A stretch of DNA of 22,283 nucleotides from Desulfovibrionaceae bacterium (GTDB taxonomy: Bacteria > Pseudomonadota > Gammaproteobacteria > Burkholderiales > Burkholderiaceae_C). Shown piece by piece: positions 16,339-22,283 of this stretch. Each line of letters opens with the position of its first letter. The stretch's first letter is position 1. The stretch is from contig WRJY01000331.1 in NCBI GenBank assembly GCA_009778355.1, positions 1-22,283 on the forward strand, written 5' to 3'. The notes under the pieces are model-generated. The model had not been told where the DNA came from. It did no database searches and was given only the letters and a program-made list of their open reading frames with translations. Both the position numbers and the translations under genes were made by a program.

Positions 16339-17792
16339 ACGGGCTTGCCATGCACGCCGCCGCGCCATCGCGCCGCGCCCTTGCACGCGGCATCCTCGCG
16401 CGCCGCGCCATCGCCCGCCGCCTGCTGCTCGCTCTGGGCTGGGCGCTGATCGTTCTCGCCCTGCTGCTGGGCGCGCTGTGGGCCACACTGCGCGCCGCGC
16501 TGGCGCCGCAAGCGGGCGAATGGGCCACCGAAATCGGGCGCGGCCCCTTCAAGCTGCAAGCCAGCGTGCCGCAACTCGTGTGGCTGGCCACCACACCGTG
16601 GATCGGCCCGGCGCTGAACGGCGCGCGCGTGTCCAGCCGCGCCGGCCCCATCACGCTGGGCTGGGCAAGCGCCGGCGCCGGCTACCCCAAGCCGGTGCTG
16701 ACCTTGCGCTGCGAACCCTGCGCCCTGCCGCTGCCTGCCGCGCTGGGGCAGGAGAGCCTCACGGCGCCGGCGCTACGGCTGGCACTGTCGCGCGACCAGG
16801 TGCAAAACCTGCGCGGCACGCTGCTGCTGGAGGCTATTTCGCCACAGGGCGAACGCGCGGCCATCGAGGCCCAATGGCAGGCGCGCCGCCACGGCCCCGG
16901 CTGGGACGTGACGATGCACTGGCCCGAAGCGCCCGCCCGCCACTGGCTGGCGCTGCTGGCGCCCGATCTGCCCGAACTGCGCGTGGCCCGCATCGAAGGC
17001 GGCGTGTCGGCCAGCGCCCGGCTGCAATGGCCCGCGGGCCAGTTCGAGTTGACGCCGCAAGCGCTCGGCCTGGCGGTCAGCGGCTTGGGCACCGAATCGT
17101 GGGCGCACGCCCAATCGTCCTGCGGCCCGCAGCGCACGCTGGATGCCAACGGCTGGCTGGCGCGCGCCGTGCTGGCCGCCGAGGACCAGCGTTTTTACGA
17201 ACACCCCGGCTACGACCTGAACGAAATGCTGGCCTCGCTGGCCGCCAACCAGCAACATGCGGCCATCCAGCGCGGCGGCAGCACCTTGACGCAACAAGTC
17301 GCCAAGCTGATGGCGGCGGGTGACGAACGCACCCTGCGCCGCAAGCTGCGCGAGTTGCTGTACGCGGTGGAAATCGAGCAAACCCTGGGCAAGGCCCGCA
17401 TCTTGCAGCTTTACCTGAACCAGGCCCCCTGGGGCCGCGCCGCCGACGGGCGGCTGGTGTGCGGCGCCGACGCCGCCGCCCGCCATTACTTCGGCGTGCC
17501 CGCCCAGCGCCTGAACGCGCGCCAGGCCGTTACCCTGGCCGCCATGCTGCACAACCCCGACCGCGAGGCCTGGCGCTGGGCCAGCGAAGGCAGCGTCAGC
17601 CCCGCGCGCCTGACTTGGGTGGCCGAACAAATCCGCGGCGTGCCCGTGCGCCAGCGCCGCGCTCTGGCGAACAGGCTGCGGGCCGAACTGCGCCCCGAAC
17701 CGGCATTGCCCGCCGCGCCCGCCAGCGCGCCAGATGCGCCGGGAACTGTCGTGACGGCGGAGGCGGGCAAATCAGAGTGCCTGGCACGCTGA
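16335..17792 (+). CDS. Membrane-anchored GT51 peptidoglycan glycosyltransferase with extra periplasmic domain
   Basis: This 485-residue protein has a basic N-terminus and one membrane segment (about 29-50). The C-terminal half is a GT51 domain, which polymerises lipid II into glycan strands. Motif 1 is AAEDQRFYEHPGYD (catalytic Glu283), motif 2 RGGSTLTQQVAKLM (313-326), motif 3 RKLRELLYAVEIEQ, and motif 4 ILQLYLNQAPWG (356-367). No transpeptidase domain is present. Between the anchor and GT51 lies a region of about 200 residues that is absent from ordinary monofunctional MtgA. It has a CEPC pair (126-129) and beta-rich content and may be an AsmA-like or binding domain (inference). The start is set by the ATGA overlap with the EpsI-like gene, linking it to the exosortase operon. 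Confidence 0.9.
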   Translation: MNGLAMHAAAPSRRALARGILARRAIARRLLLALGWALIVLALLLGALWATLRAALAPQAGEWATEIGRGPFKLQASVPQLVWLATTPWIGPALNGARVSSRAGPITLGWASAGAGYPKPVLTLRCEPCALPLPAALGQESLTAPALRLALSRDQVQNLRGTLLLEAISPQGERAAIEAQWQARRHGPGWDVTMHWPEAPARHWLALLAPDLPELRVARIEGGVSASARLQWPAGQFELTPQALGLAVSGLGTESWAHAQSSCGPQRTLDANGWLARAVLAAEDQRFYEHPGYDLNEMLASLAANQQHAAIQRGGSTLTQQVAKLMAAGDERTLRRKLRELLYAVEIEQTLGKARILQLYLNQAPWGRAADGRLVCGADAAARHYFGVPAQRLNARQAVTLAAMLHNPDREAWRWASEGSVSPARLTWVAEQIRGVPVRQRRALANRLRAELRPEPALPAAPASAPDAPGTVVTAEAGKSECLAR

Positions 17793-17847
17793 TCTCGGCG
17801 CTGGCGAGCGCGCTCAACTGCCGTTTTCAGGTTGAATCAAAATCGCC

Positions 17848-18642
17848 TTATTGCCCTTGGCTGCGCCGCGCTGCCGTCTGCATGGCCTTGGCGATGCCGC
17901 GCAGAATGTGGATTTCTTCCTGCGTGGGCTGTGCCCGGTTGAACAGTTGGGCCAGCCGGGGCATCAGTTTCTTGGGCGCGGCGGGATCCAGAAAGCCGAT
18001 GCCGGTCAGCGCCTGCTGCCAGTGCGCCAACATGCCGGCGACCTGCGCCGCGTCGGCGTGGCGTGGCGGCGCCGTGGCGGGCCGCGCGTCGAAGCCGCCG
18101 AAGCGCCGTGTCAGCGCCTGCCGCCATTCGTAGGCGATGAGCTGCACCGCCGCCGCCAGGTTGAGCGAGCCGTAGGCCGGATTGGTTGGGATGCTCAAGG
18201 CCACGTGGCAGCGGTACACGTCCTCGTTTTTCATGCCGTAACGTTCGCAGCCGAACACAAAGGCCACGCCCTGCGGCTGGTCGAACGCGAGAGCGGGCCG
18301 CGCGCCGGGCGCATCGGGCGCGCGATCGAGCAGCCATTCGAAATGTTCGCGCGGCGCGCGTGTGGGCGGGCCGAAGTCGCGCGGCGTCATGGCCGTGGCA
18401 CACACGTGGGTCATGCCGTGCAGCGCATCGTCGAGCGTCGGCGCGACGCGCGCACGCGCCAGCACATCGCCGGCGCCACTGGCGCGCTCGATGGCCTCGG
18501 GGCGGTCCAGCACGTCGGGCCAACGCGGGGCCACCAGCGCCAGATCGTCGAACCCCATCACCTTCAGCGCCCGCGCCGCCGCGCCCACGTTGCCGGCGTG
18601 GCTGGTTTCGATCAGGACGAAGCGGGTGCGGGGAATGAGCAT
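17848..18642 (-). CDS. trmJ: tRNA (cytidine/uridine-32-2'-O)-methyltransferase TrmJ
   Basis: This SPOUT-class RNA methyltransferase adds a methyl group to the ribose at position 32 of some tRNAs. The 264-residue form starts at ATG 18642 (MLIPRTRFVLIETSHAGNVG); an ATG at 18663 would add 7 residues. The N-terminal motif ETSHAGNVGAAARALKVMGF and the C-terminal knot motif FVFGCERYGMKNEDV plus IPTNPAYGSLNLAAAVQLI are diagnostic. The frame stays open upstream to 18819, but that extension looks like no known protein. A C-terminal extension with LNRAQPTQEEIHILRGIAK is usual for TrmJ. The gene is convergent with the exosortase operon, with only 55 bp between them and no clear terminator. Confidence 0.93.
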   Translation of the reverse strand: MLIPRTRFVLIETSHAGNVGAAARALKVMGFDDLALVAPRWPDVLDRPEAIERASGAGDVLARARVAPTLDDALHGMTHVCATAMTPRDFGPPTRAPREHFEWLLDRAPDAPGARPALAFDQPQGVAFVFGCERYGMKNEDVYRCHVALSIPTNPAYGSLNLAAAVQLIAYEWRQALTRRFGGFDARPATAPPRHADAAQVAGMLAHWQQALTGIGFLDPAAPKKLMPRLAQLFNRAQPTQEEIHILRGIAKAMQTAARRSQGQ

Positions 18643-18936
18643 GGGACACTGTACGGCGCGCATGGCGGCCAGGGTGGTTGGGCAGGGCGGTATGTCGCGA
18701 GTGCGAACGAGCGTGCGTGGAGCGTGAGAGCCGGTCTGCATGTCGCATCCCGGCCGCAACCCGCCTTCGACGCGATGGCCTTCAGTATCCATCATGCTTC
18801 CAAAAACCGCCGGCATCATCGGCCAGCCGCTGCGGGAAACTCACACCGTTCAAGCCCCGACGGCGACCCGGACCGCATCAAGCCATCGCGGTGCCCGGCT
18901 TCATCAGGGAGCAGTGCGGTTGATGCCCGCGGCGGT
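18643..18936. other. Region without a recognisable gene
   Basis: These 294 bp lie between the starts of trmJ and the end of the small membrane gene. Short frames exist on both strands (for example 18740-18994 plus) but have no family resemblance and no good ribosome-binding site. The motif GAGCGTG occurs twice near 18711-18727. The trmJ promoter should lie here but is not obvious. Confidence 0.5.
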
Positions 18937-19206
18937 TCAGCGGCGGGCCTGCCATGCCTGGGCGGCGGCGCAAGCCAGCGCCAGCGCCGCGTAGGTTGCC
19001 ATTTTGCCGTCACGCCCGGTCAGCGCCAGGCCAGCCAGCAGCACTGCCGCGCCCACCATGAAATTGACGGCCAGCCGGCGCAGCATCACGCGCGCTGGCG
19101 GCATGGGCCGGTCGAACAACGGCGCCAGCGCCGTCAGCGCGGCGGCGACGAACAGCGCCGGCGCCAACAAGCCCGCGACGTGCCAGACCAAGCCAACGAA
19201 GTCCAT
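18937..19206 (-). CDS. Small inner-membrane protein of unknown function
   Basis: From the ATG at 19206 the protein has 89 residues, with three likely membrane segments: VWHVAGLLAPALFVAAALTA, LAVNFMVGAAVLLAGLAL, and YAALALACAAAQAW. A short loop with RPMPPARVMLRR suggests a positive-inside orientation. I do not recognise a named family. The hydrophobic pattern is protein-like and the frame ends cleanly, so it is more likely real than a shadow. An upstream extension to 19254 is possible but adds an unlikely N-terminus. It is divergent from hemA, with 73 bp between the starts. Confidence 0.7.
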   Translation of the reverse strand: MDFVGLVWHVAGLLAPALFVAAALTALAPLFDRPMPPARVMLRRLAVNFMVGAAVLLAGLALTGRDGKMATYAALALACAAAQAWQARR

Positions 19207-19264
19207 GTATGTGTGCCGTTGATCGGGAAAACCGCCGGCTCCTGCCCGAAACAAGACTGAATTT

Positions 19265-19270
19265 TATAAT
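19265..19270 (+). promoter_or_regulatory. Perfect -10 box (TATAAT) for hemA
   Basis: TATAAT in an AT-rich patch ends 9 nt before the hemA ATG (19280). Transcription would begin 2-4 nt before that ATG. The -35 region (CTGCCC, 17 bp upstream) is weak. No Shine-Dalgarno sequence is present, which fits a nearly leaderless message. Confidence 0.6.
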
Positions 19271-19279
19271 TTGCTCTTT

Positions 19280-20569
19280 ATGACCGTCTGGGCATTGGGA
19301 CTGAACCACAACACCGCGCCGCTGGATCTGCGCGGGCGTTTTTCGTTCGCGCTCGACCAGATCGCGCCGGCGTTGCAGGGCTTGCGCACCTCGCACGCGC
19401 GCCACGCCGAGGCGGCCATTCTCTCCACCTGCAACCGCACCGAGGTGTATTGCGCGTCGGACGACCCGCAGGTCGATCACACCCTGGGCTGGCTGGCGCA
19501 CGCCGGCGGCGTGCCGCCCGCCGCGCTGCGCGAGCACACCTACCTGCTGCAAGACGGCCAAGCCGCGCGCCACGCCTTCCGCGTCGCCAGCGGCCTGGAC
19601 AGCATGGTGCTGGGCGAGCCGCAGATTCTGGGCCAGATGAAAAGCGCCGTGCGCGCCGCCGAGGAAGCGGGCGCGCTGGGCCGCACGCTCAACCAGTTGT
19701 TCCAGCGCAGCTTCGCCGTTGCCAAGCAGGTACGCACCTCCACCGAAATCGGCGCGCACTCCATCAGCATGGCCGCCGCCGCCGTGCGGCTGGCGGGCAA
19801 CCTGTTCGAGGACCTGAGCCAGATCAGGCTGCTGCTGGTCGGCGCCGGCGAAATGATCGAACTGGCCGCCACGCACTTCGCGGCCAGGGGCCCGGCGGCC
19901 ATCGCCATCGCCAACCGCACGCTGGAGCGCGGCGAGAAGCTGGCGGGCCGTTTCGGCGGCGAAGTCATGCGCCTGGCCGACCTGCCCGAGCGCCTGCACG
20001 AGTTCGACGCCGTGGTCAGTTGCACCGCCAGCGCCCTGCCCATCATCGGCCTGGGCGCGGTCGAGCGGGCGCTGAAAAAACGCCGCCACCGCCCCATCTT
20101 CATGGTCGATCTGGCCGTGCCGCGCGACATCGAGCCTGAAGTCCGGCAACTGGCCGACGTCTATCTGTACACCGTGGACGACCTGGCCCAGGCCGTCCAG
20201 ACCGGCCAGGCCAACCGGCAGGCCGCCGTCGCGCAGGCCGAGGTCATCATCGATGCCGGCGTGCAAAGCTTCATGCACTGGATGGACCAGCGCGACCCCT
20301 CCGCCGGCATGGTGCCGCTGATCCGCCGGCTCAACGCCCAGGCCGACGAATGGAACGCCCTCGAACTGGCCCGCGCCCGCAAACGCATTGCCAGGGGCGA
20401 AGACGTGGACGCGGTGCTGCAAGCCCTCTCGCGCGGGCTGTCGCGCAAGATGCTGCACGGCGCCATGGCCGAGCTGCACGCCGCCGACGGCGCCCACCGC
20501 GACCAAACCGCCCAAGCCGTCACCAAGCTGTTCCTGCGCGGATCGAGCGGACGGCGGCGCCCGTCCTGA
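19280..20569 (+). CDS. hemA: Glutamyl-tRNA reductase HemA
   Basis: HemA reduces glutamyl-tRNA to glutamate-1-semialdehyde, the first committed step of tetrapyrrole synthesis by the C5 route. The 429-residue length is normal. The start MTVWALGLNHNTAPLDLRGR is the usual beginning in Burkholderiales, and a TTG at 19271 is less likely because it sits beside the -10 box. The catalytic Cys51 lies in ILSTCNRTEVYC. SGLDSMVLGEPQILGQMK follows, and the NADPH-binding domain has LLLVGAGEMIELAATHF. PIFMVDLAVPRDIEPEV and the C-terminal dimerisation helices are also present. prfA and prmC, often downstream of hemA in this order, are not here. Confidence 0.97.
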   Translation: MTVWALGLNHNTAPLDLRGRFSFALDQIAPALQGLRTSHARHAEAAILSTCNRTEVYCASDDPQVDHTLGWLAHAGGVPPAALREHTYLLQDGQAARHAFRVASGLDSMVLGEPQILGQMKSAVRAAEEAGALGRTLNQLFQRSFAVAKQVRTSTEIGAHSISMAAAAVRLAGNLFEDLSQIRLLLVGAGEMIELAATHFAARGPAAIAIANRTLERGEKLAGRFGGEVMRLADLPERLHEFDAVVSCTASALPIIGLGAVERALKKRRHRPIFMVDLAVPRDIEPEVRQLADVYLYTVDDLAQAVQTGQANRQAAVAQAEVIIDAGVQSFMHWMDQRDPSAGMVPLIRRLNAQADEWNALELARARKRIARGEDVDAVLQALSRGLSRKMLHGAMAELHAADGAHRDQTAQAVTKLFLRGSSGRRRPS

Positions 20570-20599
20570 CCTTGCGGGCCGCGAGCGGCGCGGTCTTTT
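20568..20599 (+). terminator. Possible intrinsic terminator after hemA
   Basis: The segment begins in the hemA stop codon. GACC pairs with GGTC around an inner GCCG / CGGC stem, with an asymmetric internal bulge, and TTTT follows. The stem is imperfect, so the call is moderate. Confidence 0.45.
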
Positions 20600-20630
20600 C
20601 CACAACTTTGCAGTGGAGACGCACACGTCC

Positions 20631-20657
20631 TTGCCAGCCGCGCCCGGCGTGTATAGT
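20631..20657 (+). promoter_or_regulatory. Candidate promoter of the aminotransferase gene
   Basis: TTGCCA (20631-20636) and TATAGT (20652-20657) resemble -35 and -10 boxes, but the 15-bp spacing is short. The leader of about 37 nt would include a C-run and the GGAG ribosome-binding site at 20691-20694. Confidence 0.4.
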
Positions 20658-20700
20658 CCTGCACCCTGGTGTCAACCCCCCCTCTTGTTTGGAGCGATCC

Positions 20701-22068
20701 ATGACCATGATCTCCGCCGGCCAGCCTGCCCGCCCCGCCGCGTCGCCCGCCCGCCGCGATGCCGCCTGGCTGGAGGCGCACTGGATGCCCTTTACCGGCA
20801 ACCGTCAGTTCAAACGCGAGCCGCGCCTGATCGTGGCCGCGCAGGGCGCCTATTTCACCGACGCCGATGGCCGCCAGGTGTTCGATGGCCTGTCGGGCCT
20901 GTGGTGCACCGGCCTGGGCCATGGCCGGCGCGAAATTGCCGAGGCGGTGGGCCGGCAGGCCGCGCTGCTGGACTACGCGCCGGCGTTCCAGTTCGGCCAC
21001 CCGCTGTCGTTTGAACTGGCCAACCGCATCAAGGCGCTCACGCCCGAGGGGCTGGATCACGTGTTCTTCTGCTCCAGCGGCTCCGAGGCCGCCGACACGG
21101 CGCTGAAAATGGCGCGCGCCTACTGGCGGCTCAAGGGGCAGGGCGGCAAGACGCGCCTGATCGGCCGCGAGAAGGGCTACCACGGCGTCAACTACGGCGG
21201 CATTTCGGTCGGCGGCATGGTCGGCAATCGCAAACTCTACGGACAGGGCATAGAGGCCGACCACTTGCCGCACACCCAGCCGGGCGCGGGCACTTTCGCC
21301 AAGGGCCAGCCGGTTGAAGGCGGACGGCAACTGGCCGACCGGCTGCTCGATTTGATTGCCCTGCACGACGCCAGCAACATCGCCGCCGTGATTGTCGAGC
21401 CGTTCTCCGGCTCGGGCGGCGTGGTGATTCCGCCCGTGGGCTACCTGCAGCGCCTGCGCGAAATCTGCACTCAGCACGGCATTTTGCTGATCTTCGACGA
21501 AGTCATCACCGGCTTTGGCCGCTGCGGCGCCATGACCGGGGCGGCGGCCTTCGGCATCACGCCCGACATCATGACCTTTGCCAAGCAGGTGACCAACGGC
21601 GCGCAGCCGCTGGGCGGCGTGGTGGCCGGCAAGGCCATCCACGACACCTTCATGGCCGCCGGCGGGCCGGACTACATGCTGGAGTTCGCTCACGGCTACA
21701 CCTACTCGGCCCACCCGGTGGCCTGCGCCGCCGCCCTGGCCGCGCTGGATTTGCTGGATCAGGAAGACGGCCCAGGCCGCGCGCGCGCCCTCAGCGCCCA
21801 TTTCGAGGCCGCCGTCCACAGCCTGAAAGGCTGCAAGCACGTGCTCGACATCCGCAACTACGGCCTGGCCGCCGGCTTGAGCATCGAGCCCGTGGCGGGC
21901 GACGCGGCCCGGCGGCCCTACGAAATCGCCATGGCTTGCTGGAACAAGGGCTTTTACGTGCGCTACGGCGGCGACACCATTCAACTGGCGCCGCCCTTCA
22001 TCAGCGAAAAAGCCGAGATCGACCGCATGGTGAACGCGCTGGGCGATGCGCTGGCCGAGGTGGCTTGA
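20701..22068 (+). CDS. Class III omega-amino acid:pyruvate aminotransferase
   Basis: This PLP enzyme of 455 residues most closely resembles beta-alanine:pyruvate transaminases (EC 2.6.1.18 type). These move the amino group from beta-alanine or other omega-amines to pyruvate. The start ATG has GGAG 6 nt upstream; a second ATG lies two codons later. Family marks are AHWMPFTGNRQFKREPRLI at the N-terminus, FFCSSGSEAADTALKMAR for phosphate binding, IFDEVITGFGRCGAM with Asp266 contacting the PLP ring, and FAKQVTNGAQPLGGV with the Schiff-base Lys295. A final TIQLAPPFIS is also typical. No linked dehydrogenase or regulator is present, so the physiological substrate is open. Confidence 0.92.
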   Translation: MTMISAGQPARPAASPARRDAAWLEAHWMPFTGNRQFKREPRLIVAAQGAYFTDADGRQVFDGLSGLWCTGLGHGRREIAEAVGRQAALLDYAPAFQFGHPLSFELANRIKALTPEGLDHVFFCSSGSEAADTALKMARAYWRLKGQGGKTRLIGREKGYHGVNYGGISVGGMVGNRKLYGQGIEADHLPHTQPGAGTFAKGQPVEGGRQLADRLLDLIALHDASNIAAVIVEPFSGSGGVVIPPVGYLQRLREICTQHGILLIFDEVITGFGRCGAMTGAAAFGITPDIMTFAKQVTNGAQPLGGVVAGKAIHDTFMAAGGPDYMLEFAHGYTYSAHPVACAAALAALDLLDQEDGPGRARALSAHFEAAVHSLKGCKHVLDIRNYGLAAGLSIEPVAGDAARRPYEIAMACWNKGFYVRYGGDTIQLAPPFISEKAEIDRMVNALGDALAEVA

Positions 22069-22086
22069 CGCCAGTTGGCGTTTGTT
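22068..22086 (+). terminator. Possible intrinsic terminator after the aminotransferase gene
   Basis: ACGCC and GGCGT form a 5-bp stem with an AGTT loop, followed by TTGTTC. The stem starts in the stop codon. It is short, so termination would be weak. Confidence 0.4.
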
Positions 22087-22118
22087 CAGGACAAGCGCCG
22101 TCCGGATTGAGCCTGCCC

Positions 22119-22140
22119 TGACGCCAGACCAGCGGCGTCA
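22119..22140. repeat. 7-bp inverted repeat TGACGCC / GGCGTCA before the helicase gene
   Basis: The arms are perfect, with an 8-nt spacer. TGACGCCAG also occurs 53 bp upstream, at 22066-22074, so the two hairpins of this intergenic region share one arm. It may be an operator or an extra terminator stem; no T-run follows. Confidence 0.35.
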
Positions 22141-22173
22141 TGCCATGCTGCGGTGCGACAATAGGCGCCCTAC

Positions 22174-22283
22174 ATGAGTACTTCCTATACCGATCTCGCG
22201 CTGGCCGACCCGCTCAAGCGCGCCGTGGCCGACATGGGCTACGAAACCATGACGCCCATTCAGGCGCAGGCCATTCCCGTGGT
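22174..22283 (+). CDS. DEAD-box RNA helicase, N-terminal part (cut by window edge)
   Basis: Only the first 36 residues are in the window. MSTSYTDLALADPLKRAV is followed by the Q motif MGYETMTPIQAQAIPVV, which binds the adenine of ATP in DEAD-box RNA helicases. The arrangement fits RhlE-like helicases of Burkholderiales, but motifs I to VI are outside the window, so the subtype is not assigned. A weak -10-like GACAAT (22157-22162) lies 11 nt before the ATG. No strong Shine-Dalgarno sequence is present. Confidence 0.85.
   Translation, partial: MSTSYTDLALADPLKRAVADMGYETMTPIQAQAIPV

Noticed and set aside
13392..16488. Long minus-strand open frames across the VIT/vWA, exosortase and GT51 genes
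   Set aside because: The plus-strand genes carry clear motifs in order. The minus frames give Arg/Gln/Gly-rich sequence without domains.
18740..18994. Plus-strand open frame of 84 codons between trmJ and the membrane gene
   Set aside because: No recognisable family, no clear ribosome-binding site, and partial overlap with the minus-strand membrane gene.
20658..20700. Possible riboswitch in the aminotransferase leader
   Set aside because: The leader is too short for a known aptamer and shows only a C-run and a ribosome-binding site.
19010..21984. Minus-strand open frames over hemA and the aminotransferase gene
   Set aside because: They are antisense shadows of two strongly supported enzymes, with no motifs of their own.

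Overview
The window is about 22 kb of very GC-rich DNA with strongly biased third codon positions, and every recognisable core gene resembles those of Betaproteobacteria. The order mfd / ispD-ispF, the IspF and HemA sequence signatures and the TrmJ type all fit Burkholderiales, most likely Comamonadaceae. No rRNA, tRNA, CRISPR array, transposase or integrase was seen. The genus cannot be named from the sequence alone.

Layout, left to right. (1) On the minus strand lie the N-terminus of a secreted DUF4139 protein (cut by the window edge) and the complete transcription-repair coupling factor mfd. (2) Divergent from mfd is a tightly coupled four-gene efflux operon: periplasmic adaptor, HME-type RND pump, small DUF3240 protein and TolC-like outer-membrane factor. 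All its junctions overlap by 1 or 4 nt. (3) Directly after it come ispD and ispF, two steps of the MEP isoprenoid pathway, with a candidate promoter of their own. (4) Next is a 364-residue secreted protein that carries the N-terminal prefix and the C-terminal type I secretion end of BapA-like giant adhesins, with none of the repeats between them.

(5) The most unusual block is at 12573-17792: a VIT + von Willebrand A protein ending in a PEP-CTERM-like sorting tail, an exosortase, an EpsI-like protein, and a membrane-anchored GT51 peptidoglycan glycosyltransferase with a large extra periplasmic region. Spacing and overlaps suggest one operon, in which the exosortase would process the first gene's product. 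The glycosyltransferase suggests a link to the cell wall, but that is inference. The 225 bp upstream holds direct repeats and palindromes that may be regulatory.

(6) The right side is housekeeping: trmJ and a small membrane protein (minus strand), then hemA, a class III omega-amino acid:pyruvate aminotransferase, and the start of a DEAD-box RNA helicase (plus strand, cut by the window edge). hemA has a perfect TATAAT so close to its ATG that the mRNA would be nearly leaderless.

All functional calls rest on motif and family recognition by eye; no database search was run.
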